From NCBI GenBank assembly GCA_021234155.1, contig JAJEKV010000028.1, positions 13,780,134 to 13,844,133 of the forward strand: a stretch of 64,000 nucleotides of DNA, given 5' to 3'. The translations under genes and the position numbers were made by a program. The notes under the pieces are model-generated. The model did no database searches. It saw nothing but the letters and a program-made list of their open reading frames with translations, and was not told the DNA's origin. This stretch comes from Isoetes taiwanensis. Its lineage: Eukaryota > Streptophyta > Lycopodiopsida > Isoetales > Isoetaceae. Shown here one piece after another: positions 30,197 to 41,310 of the stretch; within the stretch, counting starts at the first letter, position 1; the number at the start of each line of letters is the position of its first letter.

Positions 30197-31030
30197 ATGT
30201 TGCACGCTCTTCAAAATTACGATATTGATTTAGATGATGTCGAGGGATGGTGGTGGAGAGGATATGGTAGAAGATGTTGGATACCCTTAGGATTGGTAAA
30301 ATGCTTGGCGATGACCCTATTGTTATCGAGCGTAAACGCAGCTTATTTCTGGCGTCTCGAACCTCTCGCTTTGTCGTGCTGCTAATTCTCAATCTCCAAA
30401 CCAAGTTCAAGTGGAGCAATGCAAGTGTCTACTGCTCTATTGAGGTGACATACTTATCAAGTCTTTCTATCTTACCACCATCTCCATCTTTTATCTTACC
30501 ACTCTTAGATCGCATGAGGTTATTGCACTTGCGAAAGATCCTTCGAGGGAGAAGAACAATATGCCTACCGCCGGATCTCAAGTTAAGAAAATGATTCCTA
30601 ATCCAGCGACCGGCCTTGGTTATAAAGTCATACATGCATGTCCAAATGATTGTATGATCTTCTATCCCCCCGGCCAGCATGAGAGAGTCCACTCATTGTT
30701 CCGTATGTAATGAGCCGAGATACGGGAATGACCTAAAGGGAAAAAGGCGGTACCTCAAAAAGGTTATTCGACACTTTCCAATAATCCCAAGGTATATGCA
30801 TCACCACTTCAACATAATAGTTGTAAATTCACTTATTTTCGGTACTTATATGTTGCCTATAATTTATTCTATAGGTTAAAGTTGATGTTAAGTTTGCAAG
30901 ACATTGGCTAGCCTAATGGACTTCACTTCTACACATGCATCTAGTGATGATGTGATCACGAGTCCCGGCGGCGGTCGACGGCTTGGAAGCATGTCGATGC
31001 GACATGGCGACTTTGGAAAAGAACCACGGC
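30197..31030 (+). pseudogene. CACTA (En/Spm, tnp2-type) transposase fragment
   Basis: At about 30624-30660 the frame reads KVIHACPNDCMIFYPPG. After a shift it gives a Cys-containing NEPRYGNDLKGKRR stretch and KVIRHFPIIPRYMHH (to about 30800). The order H-A-C-P-N-D-C, C..PRY, K.V..FP.IPR is the hallmark of plant tnp2-type CACTA transposases. Near 30975-31020 a frame with AWKHVDAT or HGDFGKEPR resembles the next conserved block (usually D.EAWK.FD). A segment KMLGDDPIVIERKR with DPSREKNNMP precedes it at 30290-30560. The fragment runs into the 1.1-kb satellite array. Terminal CACTA repeats were not found. Confidence 0.65.
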
Positions 31031-34000
31031 AAAGATCCCGCACGGCGGTATCCCTCCACGGCAAGTATCCCGCATCCACATCCTAGGCCAATTGACTACG
31101 AGTGTGATACTTTGGGCGCTTCTTGGAGGTCGGGTGGTCTTCAGCCCGCGGAACTTGGTCCCCGGGGCAACGTCGGCGTTACGAGTCCATTGGCGAGTCA
31201 AATCGCAATTCCCGGAGAGGGGAGGTCGCCGTGGGTCCCGAGGGCCTTGGGGAGAGGAAATTCGGGGCAACCGGCTTAGGGGGATTTTTAGGGTCCGTTT
31301 TGCTCAAGTCAACACCCCCACTCCACGTCAAGTCACGGCAAGGTCCCGCCTCATCGACAAGGAGGGCCTCAAAACGTAAACCACGTGGGTTGCGGGTTCT
31401 AGAAGGGTTTGCGTTTTGGGGGCCGGACTTGGTCTGTTACTTGGGACTGGCCAGAGGAGCTGCAGCCCAGAATACTGAACAAGAGGAAGCCCGGGCGGAG
31501 TTTGGGCCTGTCCTCCTCCCAATGTGGCAAGTAGCAAAGCGGTCGGGCTTTTGCGATGGCAAGACATTCATAAATTACTTAATTAATGCATTGTGCGAAA
31601 ATAAATTCTGATTTTTTTTGCCAGCTGGAATCCTAATCCATTTCGGCCTACACAGCCCAATTTTGAAAATTTTCGGAGAAGGTCTAGGTCAAAGGGTTAG
31701 CATTAGAGCGGTCGGGGCAGCCCAGTTGCGGAGCAGAAAATGGCACCCTTCCCCAAGTCAAGCGAGGCCCGGGGACCTTGCGAGGGATCCCTCACAAGAG
31801 GGGAGAGTCCCGGACCCCAAGGCGGGATCCAAAAAGTTCCCCGAGGCAGCCCTTCTGGCGGCGCTCCCAGGGGCTGCGCTAATGACCACCCTCCGGGCCC
31901 TTTCCCCTATCCGGCCGTTGGATCCTCGGATTCGGGGGCCCCTCTTCGAGAAGGCCCAAAAGATTCCAGATCGGTCCCGAGAACTTGTCAAACCCTTGGG
32001 CGTCCCGAGGCTCGGCCTTGTAGAAACCGGGATGTCTTGTCGTTCGAGACGCAGGGAGGCTCCGGGAATGGCAAATCGACCCTGCCAAATCGTCCGAATG
32101 GCGAAATTACCCTAGGGAGCAAGTTACAAGGTCGGTTTTGCAAAAGAAAGAAACACTCACGCCCTCCACGGCGGATTATCCGCATCCACATCCTAGGCCA
32201 ATTGACTCACGAGTGTGATGGAAGTGAGCTACTTTGGCGCTTCTTGGAGGTCGGGTGGTCTTGGCCACGAACTTGGTCCCGGGGCAACGTCGGCGTTTTG
32301 AGTCCATTGGCGAGAGTCAAATCGCGATTCCAGGAGAGGGAGGTCGCCGTCCGGCCCCGAGGGGCCTTGGGGAGAGGAAATTGGAGACAGCGGCTTCCCG
32401 GGGATTTTGGGGTCCGATGCTCGTCCAACACCCCCACTCCACGTCAAGTCCGCGGCAAGGTCCCAGCCGAATCGACAAGGAGAGGCCTCCAAAACGTAAA
32501 CCCCGTGGGTTGCCCGGGGTTCTAGAAGGGTTTGCGTTTTGGGGAGACTTGGTCTACATTGCACTTGGGACCTGGCCGAAGCCGCGGCCGAGAATACGAG
32601 CAAGGGGAACTGACTAACGGAGTTTAGGCCTGTCCTCCTCCCGATGTGGCAAGTAGAAGTCGGGGCTTTTTTGCGATGGCAAGACATTCATAAATTCGCA
32701 ATTAATGCATTATGCGAAAATAAATTCTGATTTTTTGCGGTGGATTCCTAACCCATCTCCGGCCTACAGCCCAATTTTGAAATTTTCGGAGAAGGTCTAG
32801 GTCAAAGGGTTAGCATTAGAGCGGTCGGGCAGCAGCGTTCGGGAACAACCCGCCGCACCCTTCCCAAGTCAAAGCGAGGCGAGGACCTTGCGGCGATCCC
32901 TCACAAGAGGGGAGAGTCCTGACCCCAAGAGGCGGGATCCAAAAAAGTTCGAGGCAGCCCTTCTGGCGGCTCCCGGGGCTGCACGCTAATGACCACCCTC
33001 CCTGAGCCGGTTCCCCTATCCAGCCATTGGATCCCTCCCGTTCAGGGCCCCTCTTGGGAAGGCCCAAAAGATTCCAGATCGGTCCCTGGGAGAACTTGTC
33101 AAACCGCCCAAGTCCCCGGAAATTGACCTTGTAGAAACCGATGTCTTGTCGTTCGGGGCAGGGAGGCTCAGGAATGGCAAATCGACCCCCGCCAAATCGT
33201 CCGAATGGCGAAATTACCCTAGGGAGCAAGTTACAAGGTCGGTTTTGCAAAGAAACACTCACGCCCTCCCACGGCGGTATCCCGCATCCACATCCTGAGC
33301 CAATTGACTACGAGTGTGATGGAAGTGAGCTACTTTGGCTTGGAGGTCGGATGGTCTCGCCAGCGCGGAACTTGGTCCCCGAGGCAACGTCGACGTTCGG
33401 AGTCCATTGGCGAGAGTCAAATCAGCGATTCGGGAGGGGAGGTCACCCGTCCGTCCCCGGGGCCTTGGGGAGAGGAAATTCGGGGCAAAGCGGCTTAGGA
33501 GGGATTTTAGGTCCGTGCTCTGCGTCAACACCCCACTCCACGCCGAAGTCACGCGGCCGCAAGGTCCCGCTGAATCGACAAGAGGGCCTCCAAAACGTGA
33601 AACCCCGGTGGGCCGTGTTCTAGAAGGGTTTATGCTTTGGGGGCGAGACTTGGTCCGCTGCACTTGGGACCGGCCCGAGAAGCCGCAACCCGAGAATACG
33701 GGATAAAGGGAACCGACGAACGGAGTTTAAATGGCCTCCCCCCGATGTGGCAAAGTAGAAGTTGGGGGCTTTTGCGGTGGCAAGACATTCATAAATTACG
33801 CAATCAATGCATTGTGCGAAAATAAATTCTTATTTTTGCCGGTGGAATCCTAATCCATTTCGGCCACGACCCAATTTTCTAAATTTTTAGGGAGAAGGTC
33901 TAGGTCAAAGGGTTAGCATTAGAGCGGTTCGGGGCCCCCGCCGGGGCAACCGAGGCGGCACCCTTCCCCAAGTCAAGCGAGGCCCGGACCTTGCGGGGAT

Positions 34001-36115
34001 CCCTCACAAGAGGGGGAGAGTCCTGGACCCCAAGAGGATCCAAAAAAAGTTCGAGGCAGACCCTTCTGGCGGCCTCCCGGCCGCGCTAATGACCACCCTC
34101 CCGGAGCGGTTCCCCTATCCCGGCCGTTGGATCCCCGTTCGGGGCCCCTTCTTGGAAGGCCCAAAAGATTCCAGATCGTCCGGAGAACTTGTCAAACCGC
34201 GGGCCGATCCGAGGTCGCGACCTTGTAAAACCGCAGTGTCTTGTCGTTCGCACGCAGGAGGCTCCGGAATGGCAGATCGACCACGCCAAATCGTCCGGAA
34301 TGGCGAATTTACCCTAGGGAGCAAGTTACAAGGTCGGGTTTTGCAAAAAGAAACACTCACTCCCACGACAAGAGTATCCCATCCACATCCTAGGCCAATT
34401 GACTACGAGTGTGATGGAAGTGAGCTACTTTGGCTTCTTGGAGGTCGGGTGGTCTTCGCCACGCGGAACTTGGTCCCGGGGCAACGTCGACGCTCGAGTC
34501 CATTGGCAGAGTCAAATGCTAATTCGGAGAGGGAGGTCGCCCGTCCCCCCCCGGGGGCCTTGGGGAGAGGAAATTCGGGGGCAACCAGCTTCCGGGGATT
34601 TTTAGGTCCGTGCTCTGGCGTCAACACCCCCACTCCACGTCAAGTCACGGCGCAAGGTCCCGCCCGAATCGACAAGGAGGGGCCTCCAAAGCGTAAACCA
34701 CCGTGGGTTGCGGGGTTCTAGAAGGGTTTGCGTTTTGGGGGCGGGGCTTGGTCTCATTGCACTTGGACCTGGCCGAGGAGCTTTCGGCGGAGAATACGAG
34801 CAAGGGAGGCCCGGCGGGCCGGAGTTTGGGCCTGTCCTCCTCGATGTGGCAAGTAGAAGTCGAGGGCTTTTGCGATGTGGACATTCATAAATTCGCAATT
34901 AATGCATTGTACGAAAATAAATTCTGATTTTTGCCGGTTTGGATTCCTAACCCATCTCCAAACCGCGGACCAATTTTTGAAATTTTGGGAGAAGGTCTAG
35001 GTCAAAGGGTTAGCATTAGAGCGGTCGGGGCAGCCGTTTGCGGGAGGGCAACCGTGGCACCCTTCCCCAAGTCAAGCGAGGCCAGGACCTTGCGGGGATC
35101 CCTCACAAGAGGGAGAGTCCAGGACCCCAAGAGGCGGATCCAAAAAGTTCCCGAGGCAGCCCTTCTGGCGGCTCTCCCGCTGCAGCTAATGACCACCCTC
35201 CCGGGCCGGTTCCCCTATCCGACCAGGTTGGATCCTCCATTCCGGGGGGCCCCTCTTGGGAGGGCCCAAAAGATTCCGGGATGGGTCCTGGAGAACTTGT
35301 CAAACCGGGCTGCTCGCCCCCGAGGTGGAGCCTTTGTAGAAATCCGCGTTGTCTTGTCGCCGCGAGACGCAGGAGGCTCAGGAATAGCCAATCGACCTCG
35401 CAAAATCGTCCGAATGGCTTAAATTACCCTAGGAGCAAGTTACAAGGTCGGTTTTACCCAAAAGAAAGAAACCTCACGCCTTCCACGACAAGATCCCGCA
35501 TCCACATCCTGTGGCGGGATGGAAGTGAGCTACTTTGCGCCTTCTTGGAGGCTCCGTGGTCTTCGGCCCGCGGAACTTGGTTCGAGGCAACGCCGGCGTT
35601 CGAGTCCATTGGCCCGAGTCAAATCGCCATTCCCGAGAGGGAGGTCGCCCGTCCGTCCCTCAGGGCCCCAGGGGAGAGGAAGTGGGGCAAGCGGCTTGGG
35701 GGATTTTAGGGTCCGTGCTCGGGGTCAACACCTCCCTCCCGCGTCAAGTCCGCGGCAAAGGTCCCCGAATCCGACAAGGAGAGGGCCTCCAAAGCGTAAA
35801 CCCGGTGGGTTGCGGGTTCTAGAAGGGTTTTGCGTTTTGGGGGCGAGGCTACATTGCACTTGGGACTGGCGAAAAAATGCAAGGAAATACGAAACAAAAG
35901 GGAAGCCCGGCGGGCGGAGTTTGGGCCTGTCCTCCTCCCATGTGGCAAGTAGAAGTCGGGGGGCGCTTTGCGGTAAGACATTCATAAATTACGCAATTAA
36001 TGCATTATGCGAAAATAAATTCTGATTTTTTTGCCGGTTTGGATTCTAACCCATCTCGGCCTACCTGACCCAATTTTGAAATTTTTGGAGAAGGTCTAGG
36101 TCAAAGGGGTTAGCT
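31030..36115. repeat. Tandem satellite of about 1.1-kb units
   Basis: The string GGAAGTGAGCTAC recurs at 32220, 33321, 34416 and 35521 and its first-unit equivalent lies near 31110, giving periods of about 1110, 1101, 1095 and 1105 bp. Each unit also contains TAGAAGGGTTTGCGTTTTGG, an AATTAATGCATT-rich stretch, GAAGGTCTAGGTCAAAGGGT and a GC-rich GATCCCTCACAAGAGG block. Units differ mainly by 1-5 bp indels in GC-rich runs. Long ORFs in all frames (up to 261 codons) follow from high GC content and are not conserved between units. Confidence 0.95.
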
Positions 36116-36860
36116 AAGGTCAAAGGAATGGAGTTTGTGGGATCGTTGTACTTGGGGTTGACCTTGGCTCATTTGGGCGTTATACTTGGTCTAAGATTGC
36201 ATTGGGCGTAAACCACAGTGACTTGCGGTTCTAGAAGGGTTTTTGTTTTGGTTTTTACGCTCCCCCAAAGCTATTTGACATGGATGGCATAACTAACTTG
36301 TAATGAAGCTGGTTTTGTTTCTCGAAACAATTGTACCTTGATGAAAGATTGCTTCATAGTTTCCAAGTGAAAAATTTTTTAATGTGTGCATACCGCCTTA
36401 TTTGCCCCCCGGTCAAAGACTTCGCCTTTTTTCGATGCACACTCTTTTAGTTATGCATTTTATTGCATTTATGGTTTATAAATTCATAGTTAATGCATGG
36501 CATGGAATTAAATTATGGTTTTGGTCAGCTGGCTTCCATGGTCATCACCGGCATCTGGGAAAATTTCCAAAATTTTGGGATAAGGTCAGAACAAGCGTTG
36601 GGGTTAGAAGCGGTCCGGCGGCAGTTGTTGGGCAAGCATGGTGGCACCCTTCCCCAAGTCAAACAAAGGCGACTTTGAATGGCCACCTCGGTGAGGGAGA
36701 GTCCGAATCCCGGGAGGCGGACCCCAAAAATGTTCTCGAGGCACTGTCACGGCACCCCCCAGGGGCTGTGATGCTAATGAACACCCTCGGCTTCGGTTCC
36801 CCTATATATCCGGCCGTTGAATCCTCCCGTTCAAGGATCGACCTGGAGGCATTCAAATAA
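36116..36860. repeat. Diverged partial satellite unit
   Basis: Pieces matching the array (TTCTAGAAGGGTTTTTG near 36228, CACCCTTCCCCAAGTCAAA near 36644, GGCCGTTGAATCCTCC near 36811) are present in unit order, but with large unmatched inserts. It is clearly older than units 1-5 and probably marks the array edge. Confidence 0.75.
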
Positions 36861-36904
36861 GCCTAGGGACAAACTTTAATGAGCTTCACATTAAAAAAGA
36901 TGCA

Positions 36905-37010
36905 AAAAACAATAACGTCGCTATAACAAAATACGTCAGCGGGGGCGTCGCGTGCGACAGATTTGAAATAACGTCGCATGCGGCGTGGCGTCGCATCTGA
37001 CGGCTGTAAT
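36905..37010. repeat. Class III-like GC-rich palindromes
   Basis: AACGTCGC, GGGGCGTCGCGTGCGAC and GTCGCATGCGGCGTGGCGTC occur within 105 bp, echoing the class III motif GCGTCGCATGCGACGC. Confidence 0.6.
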
Positions 37011-37159
37011 ATTTTGAAACCGGGCGGCGGCTTTCGAACTTCTTTTGCCCTACTTCTTCGAGGTTCTTAGGCGTCCGCATTGCGCTAGTACCACGATCTA
37101 CCCGCAAAACAACTATTCTAAGGTTAGTATATCATGTTTTTAGATTGAATAGGTTTTTG

Positions 37160-37925
37160 GATTGAATGGTGCATGCCCAACCTTCCTCTTTTTGGTTTCC
37201 TTTCCTTCCTCTTCTTCTTTGTTCTTGATTTTTTCTTCCCATTCTTCCATGCCTCGTTCATTCTTCCTCCTTCTTTCTTTCTTTCTCATGCTTCATTTCT
37301 TCCTCATTCTTCCTCATGCTTCATTTCTTCCTCCTTCTTCCATGCTTCATTCTTTCCTCATTCTTTTCTTCCCATATTTCTTCTTTCCTCATTTCTTTCT
37401 CATTCTTTCTTCCTCATTCTTTTCTCATTTCTTTTTCTTCCTCATGCTTTCTCATTCTTTATTCCTCACTCTTTCTCATTCTTCCTCATTCTTTCTCATT
37501 TCTTGCTTTCTCATTTCTTTCTCATGCTTTCTCATTTCTTTCTCATTTCTTTCTCATGCTTTCTCATTTGTTTCTCATTTCCATTCTTTCTCATGCTTTC
37601 TCATTCCTCATTCTTTCCCCTCCCTTCCCTCATTTCTTTCTTCTCTTCCCTTCCTTATTCTTCATTTTTTCATTTCTTATTCTTCATTCTTTTTTAATTT
37701 CATTTCTTCATTCTTCATTTGTTTCTTATTCTTCACATTTCTTCCTCACTTTCCATTCGATCCTTTTCTTTCCCTTCCCTTATTTCTTCCTTCCATTCTA
37801 TTCCCTTCCCTTCTCTTATTTCCTCTTATTTTTCTTCATTCTTTCTTGTTTCTTCTCTTATTTCTTCTCTATTCTATCCTTATTTCTTCTTGATGTTTTT
37901 CTTCTTCTTTGTTCTTATTCTTCTA
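37160..37925. repeat. Pyrimidine-rich low-complexity tract (TTTCTCATTC-type)
   Basis: A 765-bp run of CTTCATTTCTTTCTCATTC-like units contains almost no purine triplets, so all three forward frames stay open (up to 243 codons of Phe, Leu, Ser, His). The predicted peptides are pure low complexity. I regard it as a microsatellite-like tract, possibly intronic, and not as a gene. A donor-like TTTTG/GTAAGTAG lies at about 38000. Confidence 0.85.
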
Positions 37926-38065
37926 ATGCTTTGTTACTTTGTTGCGACTTTCTATTACGATTTGGACCCGCGGGGATCTTGTACCTGGCGTCCTTATTTT
38001 GGTAAGTAGTTGATCGCACTTGCATTTTATTTTTATAGTTTTAAGTAGGTTAAAAAAATTGATGG

Positions 38066-38452
38066 AGTGGCTTGTTCAAGGGCACGCGGCCTAGGCTCCA
38101 CCTAGAGTGGGGAGGACCATGTACCGGTTCAAGTCCACTTTCACTACAATCATAAATGTTTCCTAGGTTAATGAGTGGCTTGTTCAAGGGGGGCAGTCGG
38201 CTCCACCTAGAGTGGAGAGGACCACGCGTGCGGGTTCAAGTCCACTTCGAGTTCCACTTGTTATTTTTTTAGGTTTAAAATAAAATTGTAGTGGCTTGTT
38301 CAAGGGCACGATTCGGCTCCACCTTGCGTGGAGGACTAGGTGTCGGGTCCAAGTCCACTTTTCTTCTCATTCTTAGGTAGATGTGGCTACGGCAAGGACA
38401 TGGTCGGGCTCCACTTGAGTGGGGAGGACCCAGTGTTGAGCCTTAGTTCCGT
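38066..38452 (+). repeat. tRNA-like hairpin repeats, locus 2 (four units)
   Basis: Units at 38066-38139 (74 bp), 38174-38246 (73 bp), 38290-38359 (70 bp) and about 38382-38452 share GTGGCTTGTTCAAGGGC, a GCTCCACCTAGAGTGGAGAGG hairpin and, in the first three, GGGTTCAAGTCCACT or a variant. The first three begin AGTGG and end CCACT, so the ends pair. The tail resembles a Pol III B box (GGTTCAAGTCC). Length and features suggest a tRNA-derived unit, but the T-stem cannot pair apart from the acceptor stem, so it is not a functional cloverleaf. Confidence 0.7.
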
Positions 38453-38990
38453 TTGTGTCGATTTTAGCTAGAGGTAGCTAGGGCTAGGTTAAGTTAACGA
38501 TGCTTGGATGATTCCCTTCACACCCGTGCTAGTTAAAAAAAAATAGGTTAGGCTAACTTAATGTAGTACTAATTCACACTAAAAGCGTTGGTAAAAAAAT
38601 AACTTAACTAATTAACTAAATTATTTCGAACATGTCTAGTTAAGTTAGTCAAAGGCATAAAAAATTATATGTACAATTAACTAAACTTAAAGTGACCTCT
38701 ATAGTGCTAATTTCTAATTTAGTTAATTTTTAGTTAATTTTGCTAACTAATCCGAACAAGGTGTGAAGATAAGTTTAGGTAGTGTTTTTGGTTAAAAAAG
38801 TTAACTAAATTTTGGGACTATCTGCTAACTAATTAACTAGTAATACGAATGTAAATTGACCGTGGGTCTGAATACCCTAATCTAACCTATTTAGTTCTTC
38901 TTGTTTCTTCTTCTTTTTTTTCTTGCTTTTGGGGCCGGGGGTCGGATAAGGTATTAGTCGCCATAGGGCGTGTTATAAGTAATGATTATA
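38453..38990. other. AT-rich spacer with TTAGTTAA repeats
   Basis: Frequent TAACTAA/TTAGTTAA motifs; no coding frame supported. Confidence 0.4.
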
Positions 38991-39083
38991 TGGTCTGCAT
39001 ACATGTTTGATATTGTCGTATTATGTTGCATTTACTTTGTGCATGCTTGGCTTTTGTATTCATTATTTTGTTTTGTTTGTAGG

Positions 39084-40010
39084 CATAAAAATGGCCTCAG
39101 TAAGGACAGAGATGCTTAGTGAAATTAGGCGCATCCTCATCAATCACATATGCGCACAGACCGACCCGGAACGACATATGCAAACTGATGATCGAATTAA
39201 CCGTTTTGTAGCATCAGTTGAGAAAGAATGTCGGTCATGGAATAAATTACTACTCCTATATTTTAGTGTAGCCAAAATAGGTTTAGCTAAATTACCTTCA
39301 AATTGGGGTTAAAAGTTTCTAACATTTGGCTAAACTAAATGGTTTTTCTCCATCACAATTTCTTGCTTTTGGCTAAACTTTCACAGAATGGAAAGTCAAA
39401 TATTAGCCATCACGGTATAGTAATTTAAAAAAATCCAAGCATTTTGGCAAAGGTATTGAATTTATTGTAAATACATAAATCAAGACATAAACATGCATGA
39501 ACATGTCCAAAAACCTAAAAAAAGGGACTACATTGTTCCTTTTCCTCTAATGCTTTAACTTTGTACTTGGAACAAGAAAGAAAGTGGAAAAAAAGGGGAA
39601 AAATATAAACCGCATTTGAAATTTCTTAAAGTTAATACATACATTGCTATTGAATTTCGGGCTAATCTATATTTTTTTCCAAGCCCACTCTATCTTAGGT
39701 TTAGCTAATCGATATCCTGATGGATATGTCGGGAGGTAAAGGTTTGGCTATTCAACTTAAAAATTCATTTGGGCGGCAAAAAAATTGGGCTAAAATTTTC
39801 TTTTTTTTGGGCATTTTTTCCATTTACTTTAGCCGTTTTTCTTGGTAAAACTGCTATAAAATAGCCATTTGGCTAATCTTAGCCGTTATTTTATTCCATG
39901 ATGTCGGTCTGAATTATGTGGGAGGTGGCCAGAGCATGAGTCTGAGTTGGAAGATATGATGAGAAAGAACTTAAAGTCTTGGGTTTGCAATCCGAGCCAG
40001 AATTGAGGAT
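39084..40010 (+). pseudogene. Exon interrupted by a MITE
   Basis: After an acceptor TTTTGTTTGTAG (ends 39083) the frame reads MASVRTEMLSEIRRILINH, then ICAQTDPERHMQTDDR and VASVEKECRS at 39230. There the MITE at 39236-39900 intervenes. Removing it with one target copy lets the same frame continue ELCGRWPEHESELEDMM and RKNLKSWVCNPSQ to a stop near 40003. The product is not recognised. It is charged and probably helical. A further gene part may start at 40118. Confidence 0.55.
39228..39908. mobile_element. hAT-like MITE inserted in an exon
   Basis: The element spans 39236-39900 (665 bp), starts CATGGAATAAA, ends TTTTATTCCATG, and is flanked by the 8-bp direct repeat ATGTCGGT (39228-39235, 39901-39908). 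Its right end on the minus strand (CATGGAATAAAATAACGGC, then GCCAAATGGCT) aligns with that of the MITE in LTR copy A (CAGGGTAATAAAGAGTGAC, then GCCAAATGGCG). So both belong to one family. No transposase frame. Confidence 0.8.
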
Positions 40011-40117
40011 GCTACTTAAGTATAAAGTGCCACTTATGAGCCCCTATCTTTGAGGCATACATTGGACGATGGGCTAATTCGTGGCGAAGTGCAAAGGTCC
40101 GACGCAAAGATCACAAG

Positions 40118-40639
40118 ATGGCCAGTAGCAGTCTCAATGATGAACATGTGAAGGAGTTAGATAGTCTTATCCATGGTGGGAGCTCTATTGGTGCAGGGGC
40201 TAGATTATCATTACATGCTCATGATAAATGTGCTGCATTTATTGACAAAGATTCCCATTGGATCTTTGTTGGAGTTGTAAAGTGCATTGGTAGTAAACAA
40301 GACTGCCAGATATACCAAATCCAGATCTTGGGAACCCTGTACTTTAATCAAGATGATTATTATACTGGCATTATGTGGAGAGGCCAAGATAGAGCTGCAT
40401 CATGGTTGTTGGCTGACAAGTATATCCGTTTCAAGAGCCCAAGTCCAGCATTGGCCACACCCCTTGGACTTGCCCCCCGAGGTCTTTTGGGAGATGAGCC
40501 ACGAGGGACCAATGGTAGTCCCGCCATTCATGAATGGAGGAACCTTTTGCAGAATTATTTGACCATCTTCCCGGCCAATTCTCTTCTTATAGGAGATGGT
40601 CAAATGCAATGCATAGTGCTCCAAGAAGGGCTGATATGA
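40118..40639 (+). CDS. 173-residue ORF, unknown, probably 5' part of the next remnant
   Basis: MASSSLNDEHVKELDSLI opens the frame. A central region FVGVVKCIGSKQDCQIYQI with GTLYFNQDDYYTGIMWRG has mixed beta-like composition, and a Pro-rich LATPLGLAPRGLLGDEP linker follows. Near 40534 an overlapping frame (FAELFDHLPGQFSSYRRW) looks like the better continuation, suggesting a frameshift in the last 100 bp. The codon pattern is coding-like. No family recognised. Confidence 0.45.
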   Translation: MASSSLNDEHVKELDSLIHGGSSIGAGARLSLHAHDKCAAFIDKDSHWIFVGVVKCIGSKQDCQIYQIQILGTLYFNQDDYYTGIMWRGQDRAASWLLADKYIRFKSPSPALATPLGLAPRGLLGDEPRGTNGSPAIHEWRNLLQNYLTIFPANSLLIGDGQMQCIVLQEGLI

Positions 40640-41310
40640 AGATAAGTGCGGAGTGGAAAGCCAAAATGAGACTCGTGTATAAGTACGTCCCAGAAATAGC
40701 TCTCGCTCTTGCAGAAGGAGTCTATGCCATCCACGCTCCAGGTTGGACACACACAAAGCTCAATTGCAAAAGGTCAAACTCCATTTTGATGACTCGCTTA
40801 CAAATGTGTGGGTGGCTATTGGTGATTGGGACCGCGGCCCTCCGCTTTTTTTTTTTTAAGGAGCTAATGCCCAAATTGAAGAGCCGTTATACACTACAAG
40901 ATGGAATCGGTCTGCGATATCCTTGGTGGGAGAAGAGAGTTTTACATCATCATCGATGACCAAGCATCATGGGGCATGAGATATCGACATATATTCCCCG
41001 GGCTACATTTACGAGATGCTCCTTGATTTTGTCCGGGCAATGCGCTTATGGGGTTGTGTGTTGAGATAAACCCAACCCCCGATACTCTAGCACATTGGAC
41101 ATCATCCAACATATGAAGGTCCAAATGATGATGGATAGAGAGCTGGTGCACATGGATCGCCCATCTATTGCTCGCCGTCGTCGATGTGTTCAAAACAGCA
41201 GGGGGCTTTCTTACGATATAGTTGTGAGAGAGAGACGACATATGAAGTGTGGTGATCCACTTGAGATGGCTAAGCTCTTTGTTAAATGCTTGCAAGAAGT
41301 GATTAATATA
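40534..41310 (+). pseudogene. Weak protein-kinase-like remnant
   Basis: The frame from 40534 reads IALALAEGVYAIHAPGWTHT, where GVYAIHAPGW(T/I)H resembles the helix E to catalytic-loop region of kinases (x-L-H-x-x-x-x-x-H-x-D). About 60 bp on, another frame gives HFDDSLTNVWVAIGDWDRG, with IGDWDRG in the place of the DFG segment. Then IDDQASWGMRYRHIFPGL and LSYDIVVRERRHMKCGDPL follow. The catalytic Asp of HRD is not visible (HTK instead). Spacing is right but sequence identity is low, so this is a tentative pseudokinase or kinase relic. Confidence 0.3.

Noticed and set aside
31123-35709. Long ORFs in all frames (up to 261 codons)
   Set aside because: They sit in the GC-rich satellite. Frames are not conserved between the units, and both strands are open at the same places.
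31030-36115. rDNA intergenic spacer
   Set aside because: The GC-rich tandem units suggested it, but no 18S, 25S or 5S rRNA sequence is recognisable at either side.
37162-38009. Overlapping long ORFs (up to 243 codons) rich in Phe, Leu, Ser and His
   Set aside because: They lie in a CT-rich tract where stop codons cannot form. All three frames are open and the peptides are pure low complexity.
38066-38139. Functional tRNA gene
   Set aside because: Length and B-box fit, but the T-stem and acceptor stem would use the same bases and the anticodon loop lacks U33.
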